DNA from: Bacteroidia bacterium
GTDB taxonomy: Bacteria; Bacteroidota; Bacteroidia; UKL13-3
DNA: 35,977 nt
Assembly: GCA_021740845.1 (NCBI GenBank)
Contig: JAIOYZ010000033.1
Coordinates: forward strand, 1 to 35,977
Direction: 5' to 3'
Both the position numbers and the translations under genes were made by a program. Positions 24,729 through 32,188 of the stretch are shown in pieces (position 1 is the stretch's first letter; each line of letters opens with the position of its first letter). The notes under the pieces were generated by a model, which was given only the letters and a program-made list of their open reading frames with translations, had not been told where the DNA came from and searched no databases.

Positions 24729-24982
24729 TAATTGTGTTGGTAGACAAAAGGCTTCATTGTAAATCTAAGTTGATTAAATACATTCGTGAGCAAGTTTGAA
24801 GAGTGTGGTGTTGTGGAAATGCGGAATTATGAAAAGGTTCTTCCTTTTATGCGCAATAGGCTTTGGGAGCTTAAGGGTAAACGCCCTTGCCCGACCCGAT
24901 TGTAGCCATTGCTTAAAGAACGACAGGCTTCTTCCATTTATTAATAAGCAACCTTGAAATAGGAGAATTGAAATCATAGAAA
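24729..24982. other. Intergenic, no feature recognised
   Basis: It contains scattered stops in all frames and a short inverted match AAGGGTAAACGCCCTT (24872-24887 region). Nothing else was supported. Confidence 0.4.
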
Positions 24983-26653
24983 GTGAAAAGCAAAGAATTT
25001 ACACCTAAGTTTATATCCTTATTAAAAGAAGGAATAAGCAGAAAACAACTCACCAAAGACGTTCTATCAGGAATTATTGTTGGCATTGTTGCATTACCCT
25101 TAGCCATAGCTTTTGCCATAGCCTCGGGTGTATCACCAGAAAAAGGACTTATTACTGCTATCATTGCAGGTTTTTTAATTTCAGTTCTTAGTGGAAGCAG
25201 GGTTCAAATAGGAGGACCTACAGGAGCATTCATCATTATTGTATTTGGTATAGTTCAAGAACATGGTGTAAACGGACTCACCATAGCCACTTTTATGGCA
25301 GGTTTCCTGATTATTGGTCTTGGCGTTTTGAAACTTGGCAATTACCTAAAATTCATTCCCTATCCTTTGATAGTAGGGTTTACAAGCGGAATTGCAGTTG
25401 TTATATTTTCAACCCAAATAAAAGATTTTTTAGGGATGGAAATAGATAAGGTGCCTGCTGATTTTGTTGAGAAATGGGTCGTTTATTTCCAGAATATTGA
25501 AAGTATCAATTGGGTGGCTTTTAGTATTGCAATAGGAACTGTTTTAATCACTCTAAATTTTTATCGTATTACTACTAAAATACCCGGTTCCTTGGTAGTA
25601 ATTGTACTTGTTACCCTGCTTGTGTACTTCTTTGAATTACCTGTAGAAACCATCGAAAGTAAATTTGGAGAGATTCCAAACAAAATCGCCATGCCTCAAA
25701 TACCAAGCATAAACTTTAAGATAATTCAACAGCTCATTGAACCTGCTATTGCTATTGCTTTGTTAGGTGCCATTGAATCCTTACTCTCAGCTGTTGTGGC
25801 AGATGGCATGATTGGCGGAAACCATCGCTCTAATATGGAACTTATAGCTCAAGGGGTGGGCAATATTTTTTCAGGACTTTTTGGTGGTATTCCCGCAACA
25901 GGTGCTATTGCTCGTACCGCTACTAATGTAAAAAATGGCGGGAGAACACCTATTGCAGGTATGGTTCATGCTGTTTTTCTACTACTCATTATGCTACTAT
26001 TTGCCCCCATAGCCAAACTTATTCCGCTCTCTTGTTTGGCTGGTATATTGGTTGTTGTGGCTTATCACATGAGTGAATGGCGGCATTTTAAGGCTTTGTT
26101 GAAAAGCAATAAAATGGATATCATTGTTCTATTGACCACGTTTTTATTAACCATATTCTTTGATTTGATTTTAGCTATTGAGATTGGGTTGATTTTATCA
26201 AGTTTTATTTTTATGAAACGAATGAGCGAAGCAACAACCATAAATAATGCGGAAAATCTTTTTGGAACTGCAGAAGCTAATGGAGAAAAATTATTTGAGG
26301 AAGAACTAAAATACATTCCCAAGAACACCATGCTATACGAAATAAATGGGCCTTTGTTTTTTGGGGCAACCGAGAAATTTCAGGAATTCTTAACTGACTT
26401 AAAGCAAGCCCCCAAGGTGCTCATTCTAAGAATGAGAAATGTTCCTTTTATTGATGCAACTGCGGTGAATAGGCTAAAAGAATTTCATCAAAAACTAAAA
26501 TCACGTGGGACAACTATTCTTATTTCAGGTGCAAACAGACAGGTAAAAGAAGAGTTGTTTAAATCTGAATTTTATTCACTCATTGGTAAAAACAATATAC
26601 TCGACAATATTGACCAAGCGATTGAAAGAGCAGAAGAAATAAACCTTAAATAA
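24983..26653 (+). CDS. SulP family anion transporter with STAS domain
   Basis: The 556-aa protein has the SulP membrane domain: SGIIVGIVALPLAIAFAIAS, GPTGAFIIIVFGIV, LIVGFTSGIAVVIFSTQ and FSGLFGGIPATGAIARTATN, about 12-14 helices in all. A C-terminal STAS domain spans about 440-556 (MLYEINGPLFFGATEKFQEF ... LILRMRNVPFIDATAVNRL). Family members move sulfate, bicarbonate or other anions with protons or sodium; specificity cannot be set here. The start is GTG 24983: a TAG lies two codons upstream in frame and the next ATG would cut into the membrane domain. It is monocistronic. Confidence 0.9.
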   Translation: MKSKEFTPKFISLLKEGISRKQLTKDVLSGIIVGIVALPLAIAFAIASGVSPEKGLITAIIAGFLISVLSGSRVQIGGPTGAFIIIVFGIVQEHGVNGLTIATFMAGFLIIGLGVLKLGNYLKFIPYPLIVGFTSGIAVVIFSTQIKDFLGMEIDKVPADFVEKWVVYFQNIESINWVAFSIAIGTVLITLNFYRITTKIPGSLVVIVLVTLLVYFFELPVETIESKFGEIPNKIAMPQIPSINFKIIQQLIEPAIAIALLGAIESLLSAVVADGMIGGNHRSNMELIAQGVGNIFSGLFGGIPATGAIARTATNVKNGGRTPIAGMVHAVFLLLIMLLFAPIAKLIPLSCLAGILVVVAYHMSEWRHFKALLKSNKMDIIVLLTTFLLTIFFDLILAIEIGLILSSFIFMKRMSEATTINNAENLFGTAEANGEKLFEEELKYIPKNTMLYEINGPLFFGATEKFQEFLTDLKQAPKVLILRMRNVPFIDATAVNRLKEFHQKLKSRGTTILISGANRQVKEELFKSEFYSLIGKNNILDNIDQAIERAEEINLK

Positions 26654-27021
26654 TTTTTTTTTACAACTCTAAATCTTAGAAATGCTAGTTTCATAAACTG
26701 CTTTCACTTTAATTTTCTATTGTTTTATTGAACCTATTATTCATAGGCCTTGGGCTATTAAATAATGGCCAATAACTTCTGTTTCCTAGAAAAGTTGTTC
26801 ATGGTTTACGAGTTATCTAAGCAACAAGAATGCTAGGTATTTTTTTTCAAATTTGTTTTTTGCCAATAGAAATCTGTAGGTTTGAACCAAAAGAAAATAA
26901 TACCTAAATCTTCTCAGCATTCATGTATTGAGAGTTTTCTCTATCTATGAATGGACTTGATGCTTTTGGTGTATTAATTTTCAAAGGATAAGCAAGGCTT
27001 GCTGAAAAATTAATATTTAGA
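26654..27021. other. Intergenic region upstream of arr with a palindrome site
   Basis: A single core GGTTTGAACC lies at 26879-26888, about 135 bp before the arr start. A T-rich stretch follows the SulP stop but without a clear stem. No gene was seen. Confidence 0.5.
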
Positions 27022-27459
27022 ATGCAAAATAATAGTGAACCAAACCCATTACTTCCCAAACCTTTTGCGCAGACATATTTCCATGGTACCAAGGCAAATC
27101 TCCAATTGGGTGATTTCATTGAAGTGGGGTATAGCTCTAATTTTGGACAACAAAAAAATTCCAAGTTTATTTTTCTAACATCCACCCTCGACGCCGCCAT
27201 TTGGGGCGCCGAACTCGCTTTAGGCGAAGGCAGAGAAAGAATTTATTTAGTGGAGCCAACTGGTCCAATTGAAAACGACCCCGATTTAACGGATAAAAAA
27301 TTTCCAGGGAATCCAACCCAATCTTACCGGTCGCAGCATCCCTTTAAGGTGGTTGGAGAAGTAAGCCAATGGCAAGGTCATGCCACCCTGCAAGTGGATG
27401 CCATGAAAGCTGCTTTAAAGAAATTGAAAGAACAAGGAATAAATTCACTAAACGATTAA
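27022..27459 (+). CDS. arr: NAD(+)-rifampin ADP-ribosyltransferase (Arr)
   Basis: The 145-aa protein matches Arr enzymes along its length: QTYFHGTKANLQLGDFIEVG (catalytic-type H21), FLTSTLDAAIWGAELALGEG, RIYLVEPTGPIENDPDLTDK and KFPGNPTQSYRS followed by VVGEV. Arr uses NAD(+) to ADP-ribosylate rifamycins and so inactivates them. Where many relatives read VYLT/VYFT this one has FIFLT, so a commonly conserved tyrosine may be phenylalanine; activity should not be assumed. It is followed after 13 bp by a DUF4287 gene, probably in one operon. Confidence 0.9.
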   Translation: MQNNSEPNPLLPKPFAQTYFHGTKANLQLGDFIEVGYSSNFGQQKNSKFIFLTSTLDAAIWGAELALGEGRERIYLVEPTGPIENDPDLTDKKFPGNPTQSYRSQHPFKVVGEVSQWQGHATLQVDAMKAALKKLKEQGINSLND

Positions 27460-27472
27460 ACTAGATAGAACA

Positions 27473-27691
27473 ATGTCATTTCAAGCCTACCTAGACAATA
27501 TTAAAGCAAAGACAGGTAAGACTCCTGCCGACTTTAAAAAATTAGCAGAGGAGAAAAAGTTTATCCTCAATGGAAAGCTCAATCCCAATTGCAAAGCCAC
27601 CGAAATTACCAATTGGCTAAAGGAAGAATTTGAATTGGGTCATGGACATGCCATGGCTATTTATGCCAGCTTTAAAGGGAAAACCGATTAA
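27473..27691 (+). CDS. DUF4287 domain protein
   Basis: The 72-aa protein has the conserved pattern YLDNIKAKTGKTPADFKKLA, then KATEITNWLKEEFELGHGHA and MAIY, characteristic of the DUF4287 helical domain. Its function is unknown. It lies 13 bp after arr and shares its strand; no role in rifamycin resistance is known. Confidence 0.85.
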   Translation: MSFQAYLDNIKAKTGKTPADFKKLAEEKKFILNGKLNPNCKATEITNWLKEEFELGHGHAMAIYASFKGKTD

Positions 27692-27717
27692 TAAAAGCTG
27701 TTATTAGCCCTTAGCTT

Positions 27718-28250
27718 GATTTTGCCTTGAGTGGAGATTTTATGTCGATAGGTAGTTTGGTCTTTGGTCTTTGGGAGTTGGTCTTTAGTCATTGGTAAAA
27801 TTTAGCTTTAGTGGAGGCTTTTTTTGTCGATAGGTAGTTTGGTCTTTGGGAGTTGGTCTTTAGTCTTTGGTAAAATTTAGCTTTGGTGGAGGCTTTTTTT
27901 GTTGATAGGTAGTTTGGTCTTTGGGAGTTGGTCTTTAGTCTTTGGTAAAATTTAGCTTTAGTGGAGGCTTTTTTTGTCGATAGGTAGTTTGGTCTTTGGG
28001 AGTTGGTCTTTAGTCTTTGGTAAAATTTAGCCTTGGTTGATGTTTTTTTGTCGATAGGTAGTTTGGTCTTTAGGAGTTGGTCTTTAGTCTTTGGTAAAAT
28101 TAAGCTTTGGTGGAGGCTTTTTTTGTCGATAGGTAGTTTGGTCTTTGGGAGTTGGTCTTTAGTCTTTGGTAAAATTTAGCTTTGGTTGAGGCTTTTTTTG
28201 TCGATAGGTCGTTTGGTCTTTGGGAGTTGGTCTTTAGTCATTGGTAAAAG
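27718..28250 (+). repeat. 75-bp tandem minisatellite, seven copies
   Basis: Units containing GTCGATAGGTAGTTTGGTCT and GGGAGTTGGTCTTTAGTCTT recur with starts at 27744, 27826, 27901, 27976, 28050, 28125 and 28200. Spacing is 74-75 bp except the first (82 bp, a duplicated TCTTTGG). Although 75 is a multiple of three, each unit has stops in the frames examined and there is no long frame, so it is not a coding repeat. The strand is strongly T/G versus A/C skewed. Confidence 0.9.
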
Positions 28251-28479
28251 CGGTTAGCCATTAGCTGTTGGCCTTTAGCATTTTGCTTGGTTGGTGTTTT
28301 TTGTCGAGTCCATGGTCCATAGACGATAGTAGAATTTTGATATGAGTGAAATATTTTGCTCGAAATGAATCTTGGGAATTTAGCTTTGGCAAAATGAAGA
28401 ACTATGGATTATTAGTCGTTTGCTGTTGGTCGTTAGCTTGGTAATTATACAAAGTGAAAACATGTCACACTGCGCTGAA
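28251..28479. other. Intergenic spacer between two minisatellites
   Basis: It contains degenerate fragments of the same T/G-rich vocabulary (GTTGGCCTTTAGC, TTAGCTTTGG) but no regular period. No gene was seen. Confidence 0.4.
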
Positions 28480-28581
28480 GCTTCGGATGACGATCATCCT
28501 TCGCCAAGGCTTCGGATGACGATCATCCTTCGCTGAAGCTTCGGATGACGATCATCCTACGCTAAGGCTTCGGATGACGAG
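28480..28581 (+). repeat. 29-bp tandem repeat with internal palindrome, four copies
   Basis: Copies begin with GCTTCGGATGACGA at 28480, 28509, 28538 and 28567, exactly 29 bp apart. Three full copies contain the perfect palindrome GGATGA-CGA-TCATCC; the fourth is cut after GGATGACGA. Linkers alternate TTCGCCAAG / TTCGCTGAA / TACGCTAAG. It ends 25 bp before the SRPBCC start and may lie in that gene's promoter or leader. It is not CRISPR: there are no variable spacers of constant length. Confidence 0.88.
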
Positions 28582-28606
28582 GGGGGAAACAAATAATAAT
28601 AACAAT

Positions 28607-29101
28607 ATGAAAAATTTTAACTGGACTACATTTACAAAAAAGATAATCATTAAGTCGGAACTAAGCGATATGTATGGAGCTTGGACCAAAGCTTGTGAAT
28701 TAGAAAAATGGTTTTTAAGTAAAGCTGTTTATAAAGAGGATGGAGGATTGCCAATTGACAAAGACCAAACGGTAGAGAAGGGAGGTACTTACGAATGGAA
28801 TTGGTATTTATTTGAGGTGACTGAATATGGCCAAATTACGGAAGCAAACGGCAAGGATTTTGTACAATTTACCTTTGCAGGAAGTTGTTTGGTTGATATT
28901 CAACTTTCCACTCAGGACGAATATGTTTTGGTAGAATTAACGCAAAAGAATATTCCAACCGACGACAATTCCAAACAAGGAATACGATTGGGCTGCGAAT
29001 CGGGATGGTCCTTCTTTTTGGTAAACTTAAAGTCGGTATACGAAGGTGGTCTTGACTTAAGAAACAAAGATACTCAATGGAAAGGTTTGGTGAATAATTA
29101 G
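28607..29101 (+). CDS. SRPBCC/AHSA1-like protein
   Basis: The product is about 164 aa. It starts MKNFNWTTFTKKIIIKSELS and has the typical AHSA1 features: helix DMYGAWTKACELEKWFLSKA, then DQTVEKGGTYEWNWYLFEVT, FVQFTFAGSCLVDIQL, and the terminal helix GWSFFLVNLKSVYEGGLDLR. The ligand is unknown. The frame opens upstream at 28574, inside the tandem repeat, but ATG 28607 is the natural start. Confidence 0.82.
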   Translation: MKNFNWTTFTKKIIIKSELSDMYGAWTKACELEKWFLSKAVYKEDGGLPIDKDQTVEKGGTYEWNWYLFEVTEYGQITEANGKDFVQFTFAGSCLVDIQLSTQDEYVLVELTQKNIPTDDNSKQGIRLGCESGWSFFLVNLKSVYEGGLDLRNKDTQWKGLVNN

Positions 29102-29112
29102 CCTTTAGATTT

Positions 29113-29207
29113 GGTTCAAACCTAAAAGAAAAAGAATAGCCAAGAGAAGAAAGAGCAAGCACCAAATTTGCTTATAGTTTGCATTTTAAATACTGGCGGT
29201 TTGAGCC
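29113..29207 (+). repeat. Inverted palindrome pair, 95 bp
   Basis: TTTGGTTCAAACCTAAAAG (core 29113-29122) and CGGTTTGAGCCAAAAG (core 29198-29207) face each other, as in the 16.7, 19.2, 20.8 and 24.0 kb pairs. The intervening sequence is not shared. Confidence 0.65.
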
Positions 29208-29322
29208 AAAAGATAACACCGATTAAGGGAGAAAATTATCCTTAACCAAGGCTATTTGAAACGAGGAATTTTTTAAAGAAAAGCCTAAGTTTGACTTAGC
29301 TAGAAAAAGGAAATAGCTGCAA

Positions 29323-29958
29323 ATGGATACTTACAAAGAAACCTCCGAAACTTGGAACAAATTGGCCAAACTCTATGAAGAGAAGTTTATGGACTTGGAT
29401 TTATATAACCTCAGCTATGACAATTTTTGTAAAGCTTTATCCAAGGAAAAGGCAAGGGTGGTTGATATGGGCTGCGGACCTGGAAATGCCAGTAAATACT
29501 TACTTTATCGCAGGCCAGATTTGTTTATATTGGGAATAGACAATTCACCCAATATGCTGGCACTTGCCAAAGAAAACAATCCCAAGGTCAGCTTTGAACT
29601 TTTAGACATAAGGCAAATTGAAAAATTGAAAACTAGCTTCGATGGAATACTTTGTGGCTTTTGTTTGCCCTATTTAACACCAACAGATGCCATGAAATTT
29701 ATTTCAGACGCATACCAATTGCTCAACAAAAATGGAGTGCTGTATATTAGTTTTGTAGAAGGCGAGCCAAGTAAATCTGGCTTTCAAGTGAGTAAAAGTG
29801 GCGATAGAATTTACTTTAATTATTACCTATTAAGCGATTTAATAACTCAATTGGAAGGGAACAAATTTGGCCAAATAGAACTAAGCAAAGTAAGCTATCC
29901 TAAATCCGAAAACGAAACAGAAATCCATACCATTCTAATAGCAAGAAAATTAACCTAG
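29323..29958 (+). CDS. Class I SAM-dependent methyltransferase
   Basis: The 211-aa protein has SAM motif I VVDMGCGPGNASKYL (G50-x-G52-x-G54), motif II LFILGIDNSPNMLALAKENN with the acidic residue binding the ribose, a D-I-R motif, and FDGILCGFCLPYLTPTDAMK at the post-motif position. It is a small-molecule type methyltransferase core with no extra domain; the acceptor is unknown. It is monocistronic; 29959-30158 carries no gene. Confidence 0.87.
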   Translation: MDTYKETSETWNKLAKLYEEKFMDLDLYNLSYDNFCKALSKEKARVVDMGCGPGNASKYLLYRRPDLFILGIDNSPNMLALAKENNPKVSFELLDIRQIEKLKTSFDGILCGFCLPYLTPTDAMKFISDAYQLLNKNGVLYISFVEGEPSKSGFQVSKSGDRIYFNYYLLSDLITQLEGNKFGQIELSKVSYPKSENETEIHTILIARKLT

Positions 29959-30158
29959 GCAGCACCTGGCACCTAGCACCTAGCTCCTAGCCTTTGGCAT
30001 AAAAACAATAACCAACCTCCAAACCTCATGTTTTAAGAGCTAGTTTAATGAGATAAGGAAAGATACAACTAAGAATTAGAATGAAGACTTCAAGGACTAG
30101 AAATGAAAACAAATCGCAAAAGCAATTCGCTAAATTATTCAACGATAAATAAAGATTT

Positions 30159-30548
30159 ATGCAACTAGAAAAGATACATCACATAGCCATTATTTGTTCG
30201 GATTACCCTAAATCAAAACAGTTCTATGTAGAAATTCTAGGCTTCAAAATTGAGCAGGAAATATACCGAGAAGAGCGGCAATCCTACAAACTTGATTTAT
30301 CTTTAAATGGGCATTATTTACTAGAATTGTTTTCTTTTCCAAATCCGCCCAAAAGAGTTACAAATCCTGAGGCAACAGGATTAAGACATATTGCTTTTGG
30401 AGTGAAAGACATTGAAAAAGAAGTTCGGTTTTTAAATGCAAATAATATCCCAACAGAGCCCATTCGAATAGACGAATACACCCACAGAAAATTCACTTTC
30501 TTTTCTGACCCAGATAATTTGCCGATAGAAATTTATGAGATGGAATAG
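30159..30548 (+). CDS. VOC family protein, YaeR/GloA2-like
   Basis: The 129-aa protein reads KIHHIAIICSDYPKSKQFYV, the characteristic first beta-alpha unit with a metal-ligand histidine (H8), then LELFSFPNPPKRVTNPEATG, LRHIAFGVKDIE and FFSDPDNLPIEIYEME. The H/E-H/E ligand set of glyoxalase-like VOC proteins is present. It is close in pattern to the YaeR/GloA2 group of unassigned glyoxalase-like proteins. Substrate is unknown. Confidence 0.85.
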   Translation: MQLEKIHHIAIICSDYPKSKQFYVEILGFKIEQEIYREERQSYKLDLSLNGHYLLELFSFPNPPKRVTNPEATGLRHIAFGVKDIEKEVRFLNANNIPTEPIRIDEYTHRKFTFFSDPDNLPIEIYEME

Positions 30549-30871
30549 GAGGGTAAAAAGGGATTTCAAAATTTTCTAGTTAAGGGTTTCTAAATAATGG
30601 TAAAGACACCATGCAATAATAAGGCAATTCCATATTTTCATTATGCAAACCCGCTGGCCTTTAAACTCTGATTAAAATTGTTAATTAAGCTATCTTTAGA
30701 TTGCATTTGTGATTTGCTTTCAGGTTTATTCTTTTTATATTGCTGATTGATTAACTAAGGTTTGGGAGGGTAATATGACAGTTATGCCCAATGCTATGAC
30801 AACAGACAAACAGAAAATTCAATTACAATTTTAAGTGTGGAATAAGCCCTTAAATCACTGACAAATATAAA
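30549..30871. repeat. Partial B repeat (B4) and cassette start
   Basis: 30705-30795 is the right end of the B repeat: TTGCTTTCAGGTTTATTCTT, TTTATATTGCTGA, GGGTAATATGACAGTTATGC then CCAATGC. It stands where B1-B3 stand relative to their cargo. The palindrome half is missing. The cassette start GTTATGCCCAATGC is at 30782-30795; its complement appears at the other end of the next gene (31553-31568). Confidence 0.7.
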
Positions 30872-31537
30872 ATGAAAAACATTTTCGCAATAACACTCTT
30901 TTGTCTTCTGGCAATTGGACGCTTATATTCTCAAACCGGTTGTTGCCCTTACATCAACGGTATTACCATCATTCCAAAAAGTCCTACAACCAATGACACA
31001 ATTAAAATTGTTACTACCACTACTACTCCAAATTTAGGAATTAAAATATCATATACTCATTCCCAACAATCTGACACTTTTAATTTAGTCGGCTGCTTTT
31101 GGGAAGGTATGTTTACACAACTAAAAACTTTTCTTGATACTACAAATATTGGACTGCTAACAGCTGGAAATTACTATGTTAATTACATTGCTTACTCCTC
31201 AATATCTTCCACATCGTCGTCAGTAATTGACACCAATTCAATGACGACATCATTTGTGGTAACTGCGACAAGCGGACTTGAAAACTTAAATGATAACCAC
31301 TTTTCTATTTATCCTAATCCTTTTTCAATGCAGACCGTTCTACAAACAGAAAAATCCTTTCACAACGCAACTCTAACTGTGGACAATTATTTCGGACAGA
31401 CAGTAAAAGAAATAAAAAATATTTCGGACCAAACAGTCACTTTACAGCGGGACAATCTACCAGAAGGGCTTTATTTCGTTAGGCTTACAGAGAACAATAA
31501 AATAATTGCGACAAAGAAAATAGTAATAATGGACTGA
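30872..31537 (+). CDS. Secreted protein with T9SS type A sorting domain (cassette 4)
   Basis: The 221-aa protein has a signal peptide (MKNIFAITLFCLLAIGRLYSQ), a Cys- and Thr-rich, strand-predicted middle of about 110 residues, and a C-terminal type A sorting domain (FSIYPNPFSMQTVLQ ... LPEGLYFVRLTENNKIIATK). It is exported by Sec to the periplasm, then through the type IX system, which removes the C-terminal domain and may anchor the protein to surface lipopolysaccharide. The cargo function is unknown. It lies between cassette-type ends. Confidence 0.82.
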   Translation: MKNIFAITLFCLLAIGRLYSQTGCCPYINGITIIPKSPTTNDTIKIVTTTTTPNLGIKISYTHSQQSDTFNLVGCFWEGMFTQLKTFLDTTNIGLLTAGNYYVNYIAYSSISSTSSSVIDTNSMTTSFVVTATSGLENLNDNHFSIYPNPFSMQTVLQTEKSFHNATLTVDNYFGQTVKEIKNISDQTVTLQRDNLPEGLYFVRLTENNKIIATKKIVIMD

Positions 31538-31551
31538 CACAGCTGACAGAG

Positions 31552-31697
31552 AAGCACTGGGCATAACGGCACCTAAAAGAAATTGTCGGTTTGGTGTTAC
31601 GCTGAAACATTTGTGGTTATTGAAAATTTGGTGCGCCGCAACTATATTTGTGTTGATTGGAGCCAACTCATTGTAGCTGCTAACCGTTATGCCAATT
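31552..31697. other. attC-like recombination site
   Basis: GCACTGGGCATAACGG and CTAACCGTTATGCCAATTGG bound ~130 bp with perfect 10-bp ends GGCATAACGG (31561-31570) / CCGTTATGCC (31684-31693). Size, GCATAAC/GTTATGC ends and position between two genes are like an integron attC, but GTTATGC departs from the GTTRRRY consensus and no integron integrase is in the window. The T9SS gene stop lies 15 bp before it and the next gene starts 6 bp after it. Confidence 0.6.
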
Positions 31698-31702
31698 GGA
31701 AT

Positions 31703-32188
31703 ATGATAATTAAGCCATTGATCTTTTTGAACTTTTTATTTTTGGGAATAAATTTATTTGGACAGACAATTGACTCAAGTTATTTTGATACTGACCCAAG
31801 TTTTAGGATTGACTCAATCTCAAATTTGATTGACCATTGCAAAAAATGCAAAACAAAATATATTGATACAACATTAATTTCAATCATTAAAGGGCAAAAA
31901 ATAAATTCCATTTCAAAAATAACCCTCAAGAAAATAAGTAAGTACACTTTAACTACAGAAAATTTTGAAGATGGCATATTAAATGTAAAAATGATAGAAA
32001 TGTATTTTTATAATGATTCATTAATTAAGACTCTTGTGAGTTATGGCAAAGATAAAGACCCATGGACCGCATATTATTTTCTGGACAATAAGCTTGTTTA
32101 TATTACATGGCCACAATGTTTTCGTGTTACATTAAATGATGAAGGTATGGAATACCTTAACCTTGCAATTGTACTGTCGACAAGGTAA
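31703..32188 (+). CDS. Exported protein of unknown function (cassette 5)
   Basis: The product is about 161 aa. ATG 31703 begins a signal peptide (MIIKPLIFLNFLFLGINLFG, Q). The mature part is strand-rich with DHCKKCKTKYIDTT, a C-x2-C that may be a metal site or disulfide, and no recognised domain. The frame is open upstream to 31583, but that part is the attC-like site and would not be translated. Codon and base use match the cassette 4 gene. Cargo role is unknown. Confidence 0.65.
   Translation: MIIKPLIFLNFLFLGINLFGQTIDSSYFDTDPSFRIDSISNLIDHCKKCKTKYIDTTLISIIKGQKINSISKITLKKISKYTLTTENFEDGILNVKMIEMYFYNDSLIKTLVSYGKDKDPWTAYYFLDNKLVYITWPQCFRVTLNDEGMEYLNLAIVLSTR

Noticed and set aside
28480-28581. 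CRISPR array
   Set aside because: Units are contiguous 29-bp tandem repeats with only short variable linkers; no constant-length unique spacers and no cas genes.
146-29207. GGTTCAAACC copies as tRNA T-arms
   Set aside because: The core resembles the T-loop GGTTCRA, but no acceptor, D or anticodon stems are found at any copy, and many copies are in inverted pairs.
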